A stretch of DNA of 64,000 nt from Baylisascaris procyonis (taxonomy: Eukaryota > Nematoda > Chromadorea > Rhabditida > Ascarididae). Positions within the stretch are counted from its first letter, which is position 1; every line of letters begins with the position of its first letter. This document shows positions 1-11,892 of the stretch, piece by piece. The notes under the pieces were generated by a model that worked only from the letters and a program-made list of their open reading frames with translations, was not told the origin of the DNA and did no database searches. Where the stretch lies: NCBI GenBank assembly GCA_037389465.1, contig JAZARR010000175.1:3534001-3598000 (forward strand). The letters run 5' to 3'. A program made the position numbers and the translations under genes.

Positions 1-826
1 GAGTTGTATTGTTGGCCGTTTTTGGCCGTTTCTGGCCAATTTGGCCAATTTTGGCCAATTTGGCCATTTTTGGCCAAATTGCCCATTTCTGGCCAAAAAA
101 AAATTTTTCATATTTTTGCTTGGTCCACCCTTATTATAACCGCCAATGCCAGATGCCCGGACAGCTGCCATGCAAACGTTTGAGATTTTTTTGTCCGAAA
201 ACGACAATTTTGGTGTCAAACGGTAGAACTCGATGAGTTGTGTCGTTGGCCATTTTTGGCCATTTTTGGCCAATTTGGCCATTTTTGGCCAAAAAATATT
301 TTTTCAGATTTTTGCTTGGTCCCCCCTTATTATAACCGCCATTGCCAGATGCCCGGACAGCTGCCATGCAAACGTTTGAGATTTTTTTGTCCGAAAACGA
401 CAATTTTGGTGTCAAACGGTAGAACTCGATGAGTTGTGTCGTTGGCCATTTTTGGCCAATTAGGCCATTTTTGGCCAAAAAATATTTTTTCAGATTTTTG
501 CTTGGTCCCCCCTTATTGCGGCTGCCATTGTCGAATACCACAACAGCTGCCAAGCAAAAGTTCCCGGTTTTTTGTCCCAAAACGACAATTTTGGTGTCAA
601 ACGATAGAACTCGATGAGTTGTATCGCTGGCCATTTTTGGCCATTTTTGGCCAACTTGGCCATTTTTGGCCAAATTGCCCATTTTTGGCCAAAAAATACT
701 TTTTCAGATTTTTCGTTGGTCCCCCTTATTGCGGCTGCCATTGTCGAATACCACAACAGCTGCCAAGCAAAAGTTTCCGGTTTTTTGTACCAAAACGACA
801 ATTTTGGTGTCAAACGATAGAACTCG

Positions 827-2160
827 ATGAGTCGTGTCGTTGGCCATTTTTGGCCATTTTTGGCCAATTTGGCCATTTTTGGCCAAGTTGCTCATTTTTG
901 GCCAAAAAAATTTTTTCATATTTTTGCTTGGTCCCCCCTTACTATGACCGCCATTGTCAAATGGCCGAACAGATGGGTGTCCCATTTTTGGCCATTTTTG
1001 GTCAGTTTGGCCGTTTTTGGCCAAATTGCCTATTTTTGGCCAAAAAATTTTTTTGTATTTTTGCTTGGTCCCCCTTATTATAACCGCCATCGCCAGATGC
1101 CCGGACAGCTGCCATGCAAACGTTTGAGTTTTTTGTCCCAAAACGACAATTTTGGTGTCAAACGATAGAACTCGATGAGTTGTATCGCTGGCCATTTTTG
1201 GCCATTTTTGGCCAATTTGGCCATTTTTGGCCAAATTGCTGATTTTTGGCCAAAAAAATTTTTTCATATTTTTGCTTGGTCCCCCCTTACTATGACCGCC
1301 ATTGTCAAATGGCCGAACAGATGGGTGTCCCATTTTTGGCCATTTTTGGCCAAATTGCCCATTTTTGGCCAAAAAAATTTCTTTGTATTTTTGCTTGGTC
1401 CCCCCTTATTATAACCGCCATTGCCAGATGCCCGGACAGCTGCCATGCAAACGTTTGAGATTTTTTTGTCCGAAAACGACAATTTTGGTGTCAAACGGTA
1501 GAACTTCATGAGTTGTGTCGTTGGCCATTTTTGGCCATTTTTGGCCAATTTGGCCATTTTTGGCCAAAAAATATTTTTTCAGATTTTTGCTTGGTCCCCC
1601 CTTATTGCGGCTGCCATTGTCGAATACCACAACAGCTGCCAAGGAAAAGTTCCCGGTTTTTTGTCCCAAAACGACAATTTTGGTGTCAAACGATAGAACT
1701 CGATGAGTTGTATCGCTGGCCATTTTTGGCCATTTTTGGCCAACTTGGCCATTTTTGGCCAAATTGCCCATTTTTAGCCAAAAAATCCTTTTTCAGATTT
1801 TTCCTTGGTCCCCCCTTATTGCGGCCGCCATTGTCGAATACCACAACAGCTGCCAAGCAAAAGTTTCCGGTTTTTTGTCCAAAAACGACAATTTTGGTGT
1901 CAAACGATAGAACTCGACGAGTTGTATTGTTGGCCGTTTTTGGCCGTTTCTGGCCAATTTGGCCAATTTTGGCCAATTTGGCCATTTTTGGCCAAATTGC
2001 CCATTTCTGGCCAAAAAAAATTTTTCATATTTTTGCTTGGTCCACCCTTATTATAACCGCCAATGCCAGATGCCCGGACAGCTGCCATGCAAACGTTTGA
2101 GATTTTTTTGTCCGAAAACGACAATTTTGGTGTCAAACGGTAGAACTCGATGAGTTGTGT
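827..2160. repeat. Satellite A higher-order block, copy 1
   Basis: First of three near-identical blocks of about 1.33 kb. It is recognised by the same order of unit variants: a unit with AAATGGCCGAACAGATGGG and TTTTTGGTCAGTTTGGCC, then one with TCGCTGGCC, then one ending in the rarer GACGAGTTGTATTGTTGGCC start box at about 1918. Confidence 0.75.
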
Positions 2161-2760
2161 CGTTGGCCATTTTTGGCCATTTTTGGCCAATTTGGCCATT
2201 TTTGGCCAAAAAATATTTTTTCAGATTTTTGCTTGGTCCCCCCTTATTATAACCGCCATTGCCAGATGCCCGGACAGCTGCCATGCAAACGTTTCAGATT
2301 TTTTTGTCCGAAAACGACAATTTTGGTGTCAAACGGTAGAACTCGATGAGTTGTGTCGTTGGCCATTTTTGGCCAATTTGGCCATTTTTGGCCAAAAAAT
2401 ATTTTTTCAGATTTTTGCTTGGTCCCCCCTTATTGCGGCTGCCATTGTCGAATACCACAACAGCTGCCAAGCAAAAGTTCCCGGTTTTTTGTCCCAAAAC
2501 GACAATTTTGGTGTCAAACGATAGAACTCGATGAGTTGTATCGCTGGCCATTTTTGGCCATTTTTGGCCAACTTGGCCATTTTTGGCCAACTTGGCCATT
2601 TTTGGCCAAATTGCCCATTTTTGGCCAAAAAATACTTTTTCAGATTTTTCGTTGGTCCCCCCTTATTGCGGCTGCCATTGTCGAATACCACAACAGCTGC
2701 CAAGCAAGAATTCCCGGTTTTTTGTCCCAAAACGACAATTTTGGTGTCAAACGATAGAAC

Positions 2761-4130
2761 TCGATGAGTTGTGTCGTTGGCCATTTTTGGCCATTTTTGG
2801 CCAATTTGGCCATTTTGGGAAAATTGCTCATTTTTGGCCAAAAAAATTTTTTCATATTTTTGCTTGGTCCCCCGTTACTATGACCGCCATTGTCAAATGG
2901 CCGAACAGATGGGTGTCCCATTTTTGGCCATTTTTGGTCAGTTTGGCCGTTTTTGGCCAAATTGCCTATTTTTGGCCAAAAAATTTTTTTTGTATTTTTG
3001 CTTGCTCCCCCCTTATAATAACCGCCATTGCCAGATGCCCGGACAGCTGCCATGCAAACGTTTGAGTTTTTTGTCCCAAAACGACAATTTTGGTGTCAAA
3101 CGATAGAACTCGATGAGTTGTATCGCTGGCCATTTTTGGCCAATTTGGCCATTTTTGGCCAAATTGCTCATTTTTGGCCAAAAAAATTTTTTCATATTTT
3201 TGCTTGGTCCCCCCTTACTATGACCGCCATTGTCAAATGGCCGAACAGATGGGTGTCCCATTTTTGGCCATTTTTGGCCAAATTGCCCATTTTTGGCCAA
3301 AAAAATTTTTTGTATTTTTGCTTGGTCCCCCTTATTATAACCGCCATTGCCAGATGCCCGGACAGCTGCCATGCAAACGTTTGAGATTTTTTTGTCCGAA
3401 AACGACAATTTTGGTGTCAAACGGTAGAACTGCATGAGTTGTGTCGTTGGCCATTTTTGGCCATTTTTGGCCAATTTGGCCATTTTTGGCCAAAAAATAT
3501 TTTTTCAGATTTTTGCTTGGTCCCCCTTATTGCGGCTGCCATTGTCGAATACCACAACAGCTGCCAAGGAAAAGTTCCCGGTTTTTTGTCCCAAAACGAC
3601 AATTTTGGTGTCAAACGATAGAACTCGATGAGTTGTATCGCTGGCCATTTTTGGCCATTTTTGGCCAACTTGGCCATTTTTGGCCAAATTGCCCATTTTT
3701 GGCCAAAAAATCCTTTTTCAGATTTTTCCTTGGTCCCCCTTATTGCGGCCGCCATTGTCGAATACCACAACAGCTGCCAAGCAAAAGTTTCCGGTTTTTT
3801 GTCCGAAAACGACAATTTTGGTGTCAAACGATAGAACTCGACGAGTTGTATTGTTGGCCGTTTTTGGCCGTTTCTGGCCAATTTGGCCAATTTTGGCCAA
3901 TTTGGCCATTTTTGGCCAAATTGCCCATTTCTGGCCAAAAAAATTTTTCATATTTTTGCTTGGTCCACCCTTATTATAACCGCCAATGCCAGATGCCCGG
4001 ACAGCTGCCATGCAAACGTTTGAGATTTTTTTGTCCGAAAACGACAATTTTGGTGTCAAACGGTAGAACTCGATGAGTTGTGTCGTTGGCCATTTTTGGC
4101 CATTTTTGGCCAATTTGGCCATTTTTGGCC
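2761..4130. repeat. Satellite A higher-order block, copy 2
   Basis: Second copy of the block that starts at about 827. It carries the diagnostic change CATTTTGGGAAAATTGCTC (from 2811), which is absent from copy 1 but shared with copy 3, so copies 2 and 3 are the closer pair. The rare GACGAGTTGTATTG start box lies at about 3840. Confidence 0.75.
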
Positions 4131-4131
4131 A

Positions 4132-4894
4132 AAAAAATTTCTTTGTATTTTTGCTTGGTCCCCCCTTATTATAACCGCCATTGCCAGATGCCCGGACAGC
4201 TGCCATGCAAACGTTTGAGATTTTTTTGTCCGAAAACGACAATTTTGGTGTCAAACGGTAGAACTCCATGAGTTGTGTCGTTGGCCATTTTTGGCCATTT
4301 TTGGCCAAAAAATATTTTTTCAGATTTTTGCTTGGTCCCCCTTATTGCGGCTGCCATTGTCGAATACCACAACAGCTGCCAAGGAAAAGTTCCCGGTTTT
4401 TTGTCCCAAAACGACAATTTTGGTGTCAAACGATAGAACTCGATGAGTTGTATCGCTGGCCATTTTTGGCCATTTTTGGCCAACTTGGCCATTTTTGGCC
4501 AAATTGCCCATTTTTGGCCAAAAAATCCTTTTTCAGATTTTTCCTTGGTCCCCCCTTATTGCGGCCGCCATTGTCGAATACCACAACAGCTGCCAAGCAA
4601 AAGTTTCCGGTTTTTTGTCCAAAAACGACAATTTTGGTGTCAAACGATAGAACTCGACGAGTTGTATTGTTGGCCGTTTTTGGCAGTTTCTGGCCAATTT
4701 GGCCAATTTTGGCCAATTTGGCCATTTTTGGCCAAATTGCCCATTTCTGGCCAAAAAAAATTTTTCATATTTTTGCTTGGTCCACCCTTATTATAACCGC
4801 CAATGCCAGATGCCCGGACAGCTGCCATGCAAACGTTTGAGATTTTTTTGTCCGAAAACGACAATTTTGGTGTCAAACGGTAGAACTCGATGAG
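4132..4894. repeat. Satellite A partial higher-order copy
   Basis: A shortened copy of the right half of the block seen at about 1380-2160. It has the same AAATTTCTTTGTATTTTTGC unit followed by the CCATGAG, TCGCTGG and GACGAG units in order. One decamer tract is shorter than in the full copies, as expected from unequal exchange. Confidence 0.6.
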
Positions 4895-5489
4895 TTGTGT
4901 CGTTGGCCATTTTTGGCCAATTTGGCCATTTTTGGCCAAAAAATATTTTTTCAGATTTTTGCTTGGTCCCCCCTTATTGCGGCTGCCATTGTCGAATACC
5001 ACAACAGCTGCCAAGCAAAAGTTTCCGGTTTTTTGTCCAAAAACGACAATTTTGGTGTCAAACGATAGAACTCGACGAGTTGTATTGTTGGCCGTTTTTG
5101 GCCGTTTCTGGCCAATTTGGCCAATTTTGGCCAATTTGGCCATTTCTGGCCAAATTGCCCATTTCTGGCCAAAAAAAATTTTTCATATTTTTGCTTGGTC
5201 CACCCTTATTATAACCGCCAATGCCAGATGCCCGGACAGCTGCCATGCAAACGTTTGAGATTTTTTTGTCCGAAAACGACAATTTTGGTGTCAAACGGTA
5301 GAACTCGATGAGTTGTGTCGTTGGCCATTTTTGGCCAATTTGGCCATTTTTGGCCAAAAAATATTTTTTCAGATTTTTGCTTGGTCCCCCCTTATTGCGG
5401 CTGCCATTGTCGAATACCACAACAGCTGCCAAGCAAAAGTTCCCGGTTTTTTGTCCCAAAACGACAATTTTGGTGTCAAACGATAGAAC

Positions 5490-6868
5490 TCGATGAGTTG
5501 TGTCGTTGGCCATTTTTGGCCATTTTTGGCCAATTTGGCCATTTTGGGAAAATTGCTCATTTTTGGCCAAAAAAATTTTTTCATATTTTTGCTTGGTCCC
5601 CCCTTACTATGACCGCCATTGTCAAATGGCCGAACAGATGGGTGTCCCATTTTTGGCCATTTTTGGTCAGTTTGGCCGTTTTTGGCCAAATTGCCTATTT
5701 TTGGCCAAAAAATTTTTTTTGTATTTTTGCTTGGTCCCCCCTTATTATAACCGCCATTGCCAGATGCCCGGACAGCTGCCATGCAAACGTTTGAGTTTTT
5801 TGTCCCAAAACGACAATTTTGGTGTCAAACGATAGAACTCGATGAGTTGTATCGCTGGCCATTTTTGGCCAATTTGGCCATTTTTGGCCAAATTGCTCAT
5901 TTTTGGCCAAAAAAATTTTTTCATATTTTTGCTTGGTCCCTCCTTACTATGACCGCCATTGTCAAATGGCCGAACAGATGGGTGTCCCATTTTTGGCCAT
6001 TTTTGGCCAAATTGCCCATTTTTGGCCAAAAAAATTTTTTTGTATTTTTGCTTGGTCCCCCCTTATTATAACCGCCATTGCCAGATGCCCGGACAGCTGC
6101 CATGCAAACGTTTGAGATTTTTTTGTCCGAAAACGACAATTTTGGTGTCAAACGGTAGAACTCCATGAGTTGTGTCGTTGGCCATTTTTGGCCATTTTTG
6201 GCCAATTTGGCCATTTTTGGCCAAAAAATATTTTTTCAGATTTTTGCTTGGTCCCCCCTTATTGCGGCTGCCATTGTCGAATACCACAACAGCTGCCAAG
6301 GAAAAGTTCCCGGTTTTTTGTCCCAAAACGACAATTTTGGTGTCAAACGATAGAACTCGATGAGTTGTATCGCTGGCCATTTTTGGCCATTTTTGGCCAA
6401 CTTGGCCATTTTTGGCCAAATTGCCCATTTTTGGCCAAAAAATCCTTTTTCAGATTTTTCCTTGGTCCCCCCTTATTGCGGCCGCCATTGTCGAATACCA
6501 CAACAGCTGCCAAGCAAAAGTTTCCGGTTTTTTGTCCGAAAACGACAATTTTGGTGTCAAACGATAGAACTCGACGAGTTGTATTGTTGGCCGTTTTTGG
6601 CCGTTTCTGGCCAATTTGGCCAATTTTGGCCAATTTGGCCATTTTTGGCCAAATTGCCCATTTCTGGCCAAAAAAAATTTTTCATATTTTTGCTTGGTCC
6701 ACCCTTATTATAACCGCCAATGCCAGATGCCCGGACAGCTGCCATGCAAACGTTTGAGATTTTTTTGTCCGAAAACGACAATTTTGGTGTCAAACGGTAG
6801 AACTCGATGAGTTGTGTCGTTGGCCATTTTTGGCCATTTTTGGCCAATTTGGCCATTTTTGGCCAAAA
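5490..6868. repeat. Satellite A higher-order block, copy 3
   Basis: Third copy, offset about 2,729-2,733 bp from copy 2. It includes the CATTTTGGGAAAATTGCTC marker at 5540 and the same series of unit variants. Copies 2 and 3 diverge after about 4130/6868. Confidence 0.75.
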
Positions 6869-7613
6869 AATATTTTTTCAGATTTTTGCTTGGTCCCCCC
6901 TTATTATAACCGCCATTGCCAGATGCCCGGACAGCTGCCATGCAAACGTTTGAGATTTTTTTGTCCGAAAACGACAATTTTGGTGTCAAACGGTAGAACT
7001 CGATGAGTTGTGTCGTTGGCCATTTTTGGCCAATTTGGCCATTTTTGGCCAAAAAATACTTTTTCAGATTTTTCGTCGGTCCCCCCTTATTGCGGCTGCC
7101 ATTGTCGAATACCACAACAGCTGCCAAGCAAGAATTCCCGGTTTTTTGTCCCAAAACGACAATTTTGGTGTCAAACGATAGAACTCGATGAGTTGTGTCG
7201 TTGGCCATTTTTGGCCATTTTTGGCCAATTTGGCCATTTTTGGCCAAATTGCCTATTTTTGGCCAAAAAATTTTTTTTGTATTTTTGCTTGGTCCCCCCT
7301 TATTATAACCGCCATTGCCAGATGCCCGGACAGCTGCCATGCAAACGTTTGAGTTTTTTGTCCCAAAACGACAATTTTGGTGTCAAACGATAGAACTCGA
7401 TGAGTTGTATCGCTGGCCATTTTTGGCCATTTTTGGCCAATTTGGCCATTTTTCGCCAAATTGACCATTTTTGGCCAAAAAATACTTTTTCAGATTTTTC
7501 CTTGGTCCCCCCTTATTGCGGCCGCCATTGTCGAATACCACAACAGCTGCCAAGCAAAAGTTTCCGGTTTTTTGTCCGAAAATGACAATTTTGGTGTCAA
7601 ACGATAGAACTCG

Positions 7614-9665
7614 ATGAGTTGTGTCGTTGGCCATTTTTGGCCATTTTTGGCCAATCTGGCCATTTTTGGCCAAATTGCCCATTTTTGGCCAAAAAAAATT
7701 TTTTTATGTTTTTGCTTGGTCCCCCCTTATTATGACAGCCATTGCGAAATGCCCGCACAGCTGCCAAGCAAACGTTTGAGATTTTTTCTCCGAAAACGAC
7801 AATTTTGGGGTCAAACGATAGAACTCGATGAGTTGTATCGTTGGCCATTTTTGGCCATTTTTGGGCAATTTCGCCATTTTTGGCCAAAAAATATTTTTTC
7901 AGATTTTTGCTTGGTCCCCCTTATTGCGGCCGCCATTGTCGAATACCACAACAGCTGCCAAGCAAAGGTTTCCGGTTTTTTGTCCGAAAATGACAATTTT
8001 GGTGTCAAACGATAGAACTCGATGAGTTGTGTCGTTGGCCATTTTTGGCCATTCTTGGCCAATCTGGCCATTTTTGGCCAAATTGCCCATTTTTGGCCAA
8101 AAAAATTTTTTTATGTTTTTGCTTGGTCCCCCCTTATTATGACCGCCATTGCGAAATGCCCGCACAGCTGCCAAGCAAACGTTTGAGATTTTTTTCTCCG
8201 AAAACGACAATTTTGGGGTCAAACGATAGAACTCGATGAGTTGTATCGTTGGCCATTTTTGGCCATTTTTGGCCAATTTCGCCATTTTTGGCCAAAAAAT
8301 ATTTTTTCAGATTTTTGCTTGGTTCCCCCTCATTGCGGCCGCCATTGTCGAATACCACAACAGCCGCCAAGCAAAAGTTTCCGGTTTTTTGTCCCAAAAC
8401 GACAATTTTGGTGTCAGACGACAGAACTCGACGAGTTCTGCCGTTCGCGATTTTCGGCCAATTTTGGCCAATTTGGCCATTTTTGGCCAAACTGCCCATT
8501 TCTGGCCAAAAAAATTTTTTAATATTTTTACTTGGTCCCCCTTATTATGACAGTCATTGCGAAATGCCCGCACAGCTGCCAAGCAAACGTTTGAGATTCT
8601 TTTGTCCGAAAACGACAATTTTGGTGTCAAACGATAGAACTCGATGAGTTGTATCGTTGGCCATTTTTGGCCATTTTTGGCCAATTTGGCCATTTTTGGC
8701 CAAATTGCCCATTTCTGGCCAAAAAAATTTTTCGTATTTTTGCTTGGTCCCCCCTTATTGCGGCCGCCATTGTCGAATACCACAACAGCTGCCAAAAAAG
8801 TTTCCGGTTTTTTGTCCCAAAACGACAATTTTGGTGTCAAACGATAGAACTCGATGAGTTGTATTGTTGGCCGTTTTCGGCCGTTTTTGGCCAGTTTGGG
8901 CAATTTTGGCCAAATTGCCCGTTTTTGGCCAAAAAAATTTGTTTTTGCTTGGTCCCCCCTTATTATGACAGCCATTGCGAAATGCCCGCACAGCTGCCAA
9001 GCAAACGTTTGAGATTTTTTTCTCCGAAAACGACAATTTTGGTGTCAAACGATAGAACTCGATGAGTTGTATCGTTGGCCATTTTTGGCCATTTTTGGCC
9101 AATTTCGCCATTTTTGGCCAAAAAATATTTTTTCAGATTTTTGCTTGGTCCCCCTCATTGCGGCCGCCATTGTCGAATACCACAACACCTGCCAAGCAAA
9201 AGTTTCCGGTTTTTTGTCCCAAAACGACAATTTTGGTGTCAGACGACAGAACTCGACGAGTTCTGCCGTTCGCGATTTTCGGCCAATTTTGGCCAATTTG
9301 GCCATTTTTGGCCAAATTGCCCATTTCTGGCCAAAAAATTTTTTCATATTTTTGCTTGGTCCCCCCTTATTATGACCGCCATTGTCAAATACCCCAACAG
9401 CTGCCAAGCAAAAGTTTCCGATTTTTTTGTCCCAGAACGACAATTTTGGTGTCACACGAAAGAACCGGATGAGTTGTATCGTTGGCCCTTTTTGGCCAAC
9501 TTGGCCATTTTTGGCCAAAAAACATTTTTTCATATTTTTGCTTGGTGCCCCCTTATTATGACCGGCATTGGCAAATGCCCGGACAGCTGCCAACCAAAAG
9601 TTTGATTTTTTTGTCCGAAAACGACGATTTTGGTGTCAGACGATAGAACTCGATGAGTTCTATCC
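7614..9665. repeat. Satellite A diverged right flank with two-unit periodicity
   Basis: Units here differ from the left part. Middles of the form TATGACAGCCATTGCG followed by AAATGCCCGCACAGCTGCC recur at about 7733, 8137, 8547 and 8962, alternating with the TTGCGGCCGCCATTGTCG class, giving a repeat of about 400-415 bp. A rarer start box, GTTCTGCCGTTCGCGATTTTC, occurs at about 8430 and 9262. Divergence grows towards the right edge. Confidence 0.7.
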
Positions 9666-11271
9666 TTGCGCGTGTAACTCTTCGCCTGTGGGTCTATCTA
9701 TGTCTGTCCGCGTATCCATCTCCGTGTCCGTCAGTCTGCGTCGGTCTGTCTGCCTGTGTCGGTGCCTGCCTCGATGTGTGCTTGTCTGCCTGCTTATGCT
9801 GCTGCCTGTGTGTCGGTCTATCTGTGTCTATCAGTGCGTGTCTGCCTGTATGTCTGTCTGTTTGCCTGCATCTATGTTCCTGTCTGTTTGTCTGTCCACG
9901 TGTCTTTTTGCCTGTTCCTATGTCTGTCCATCTTTGCCCGTCTACTTTCGCGTGTTGGTGCCCGTCTATTTGCCTGCATCTATATCCGTGTCCCTCCGCC
10001 TGTGTGCATCTGCCTTCCCCCGTCTGCCTGCCTGTCGCCCGTGTTTGTGCGTTTGTGTTCCTGTCCCTTCCTCTGCTGACATGCCTGTCTGTGTCTTTGT
10101 GTGTCAGTCCGGCTGCCTCCGTGTCTGTCTGCATATGTGTGTCTCTGTCTATCAATTTGTGCGCCTGCATCTGATAGTGTGCATGTGTCCGCCTGTCTGT
10201 CTATGTTCCTGTCGATGCGCCTGTCTGTCTGTTTGCATGTTTACGTGGGTGCCACTTTGCTCGTTGGTGTGTCTGCGTATCTGTCTCTGCGTCTGCCTGT
10301 AAGTGTTTCCGTCTGACTGTGCGTCTGTATGCCTGTCTGTATATGTCTGCGTGTCTCTCTGCGTTTCTGTCAATGTCTTTGCCTATGACTATGGATGCCT
10401 CTTTATGTACCTGCCTGTCTCACTGTACGTGCATCTGTCTCTCTCTGCGTGTCGGTCTGCCTGTTTACGTCTGTTGATCTGCGCGTGTCTGTCCACGTCT
10501 CCCTGCCTGTTTGCGTCTGTTCGTCTGCCTGTGCTTGCCTGTGCGTCTGTCCGTCTGTTTGTGAGTCCTTCTGTGTCCGCCTGTTTGTCGGTATCTGTCC
10601 GCTTGCGTGTCCGCCCGCGTGTCGGTCTGCCTTTCTGCGCGTCCGTCTGTATCCGTCTGTTTCTGTCTATCTATGTGCCGATCTGCCTGTCCGTACGCGT
10701 GTCTGCCTGTATCTGCGCATCGGTCTGTTGTGTTTATGCGTAAGCCTGTCTGTACGTCCGTCCGTCTGTATGTCCCCGTATCTGCCCGTTTATGTCTGTC
10801 TGTCTCTCTGTGTGTGTCTGTTGGTGTGCTTTCTGTATCTGTGCTTCTGTCTGTGTGCCAATCTGTCTGCGAGTGTCTGTGTCTGCCTGCATGTGTCTGT
10901 ATATCAACCTGCCTGTCTGTGTCTGCGCGCCTCCCATGTGTCTGGATCCGTCTGTTGTTTGTCATCCGTTTTTCCGTGTATGTCCGTCCGCCACGTGTCT
11001 GTCCGCCTGTGTGCCGGTCTATCTTCCTATGTCCGTCTGTGTTTCTGCGCCTGTCTGCCCGTATGCCTGTCCGTCTATCTTTGTTCCTGTCTGCGTGTCT
11101 GTTAGTGTCTCTCTATCAGTATCTGCCTGTTTCTCTGTTTGTGTTTCTGTCTGTCTGTGTCTGCCTTCATGTCTGTGTGTCTGTCTCTGTGTCTCCCTGT
11201 CTGCGTGTCGGTCTGTCTCTTTTTGTCCTGTCAGTACCTGTCGGCCTGTGTCCGCCTGCATGCCTGTGCGC
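9666..11271. repeat. Degenerate TCTG/TGCC minisatellite, A-poor plus strand
   Basis: About 1.6 kb composed almost wholly of T, G and C on the plus strand, built from drifting TGTCTG, TGCCTG and CGTCTG words with no fixed longer period. Because adenine is scarce, TAA, TAG and TGA are rare on the plus strand. Frames stay open for up to about 270 codons of Cys/Ser/Val/Leu/Pro, which has no protein-like character. It abuts satellite A without a unique spacer and ends in unique sequence at about 11272. Confidence 0.9.
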
Positions 11272-11673
11272 TATTCAACCTCGGACTTCAAGAAACATGG
11301 AGATTTCTACAAAATGTAATCGAAATGCGACTGCTTCTGTGATTCACCAAATCATGACTCAATGTAGGAAAATGCAGTTGGATATCGAAGCTGGCAGTTT
11401 TATTGAATGAGCTGCCACTGATGGCTGTATGTGTGCTTGCTTCATATAAAAGATAGGATGCTATCAGATAACACAGTGAGCAGTTGTATCATCAATCAAC
11501 TTGTTTAAACTCTGTCTATGCAACAAGAACAACACAAATCAATAAGCTGAGTTCAAATAACAGTAAAACATTCCTCTAAAAATGATTTCATCTCATTTTG
11601 CTTCAGAGTGATATTCCTAAACAAAGTTTTTCCGCATTCCATTAGTTTTCCTCACAGAAAAACGAATACTGCT
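11272..11673. other. Unique AT-rich spacer, no supported gene
   Basis: This stretch holds a 37-codon plus-strand frame from the ATG at 11297 to the TGA ending at 11410. A TATAAAAG word lies at 11445-11452. Neither has recognisable homology or a convincing downstream exon, so I do not call a gene. It is probably the 3' flank of the minus-strand exon at 11674-11892. Confidence 0.5.
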
Positions 11674-11892
11674 TCACTTCGACAAAGCTCTCCTGCACTT
11701 TAGTCCCCACTTTTTTGCATCGGGTACTGTTATAAACTCCCCCACCAGCCACTTCTCTCTCTCAACCCTCCATCTGATGCATTCGAGGAACAAGGCATAG
11801 TGGTTTTCGTACATGACAACTCTAACTGAACCTCCTCTAGAATCACAAATAAAACCTTTTCCATCGGGTTGGGAACCCCATAATCGTCGCAA
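11674..11892 (-). CDS. Candidate terminal exon of an unrecognised protein
   Basis: A minus-strand open stretch of 72 codons ends in TGA at 11674. Its composition looks like a protein rather than noise: mixed residues with ICDSRGGSVRVVMYENHY, an LECIRWRVEREKW segment, EFITVPDAKKWG and KCRRALSK at the C-terminus, with three cysteines. No upstream ATG lies in this frame; the frame is open back to about 11901, and ACAG at about 11893-11896 could be an acceptor. A second frame over 11800-11915 also reads plausibly (CNTYNLEYSCDDYGVPNP) and would join this one by a one-base shift at GGAAAAGG. It may therefore be a frameshifted pseudogene, a sequence error, or two exons. It lies 352 bp downstream of the tim10 stop on the same strand. 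Function unknown. Confidence 0.3.
   Translation of the reverse strand: MRRLWGSQPDGKGFICDSRGGSVRVVMYENHYALFLECIRWRVEREKWLVGEFITVPDAKKWGLKCRRALSK

Larger units (their letters stand above)
1..9665. repeat. Satellite A: T-rich TGGCCATTTT-containing tandem array
   Basis: About 43 tandem units, mostly 175-235 bp with some near 345 bp. Each unit has a start box (CTCGATGAGTTGTATCG or variant), a tract of TGGCCATTTT decamers of variable copy number, then an A-run/T-run and TTTTTGCTTGGTCCCCC. A variable middle follows, then a conserved tail ending in CGACAATTTTGGTGTCAAAC. The middle comes in several classes: TATTGCGGCTGCCATTGTCG, TATTATAACCGCCATTGCC and TACTATGACCGCCATTGTC. The array already runs at base 1, so its left end is outside the window. 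Long open frames occur on both strands only because the units lack stops in several frames; codon content simply follows the repeat. I do not recognise the family. Confidence 0.95.

Noticed and set aside
1..9665. Long open frames (up to about 220 codons) with HFWPFLANLAIFGQ-like peptide repeats
   Set aside because: They occur in several frames on both strands and follow the TGGCCATTTT periodicity; there is no start context, codon bias or protein family.
9568..11410. Cys/Ser/Val-rich plus-strand frames of up to 267 codons
   Set aside because: Explained by lack of adenine in a TCTG/TGCC minisatellite; the Cys-rich look is pure composition.
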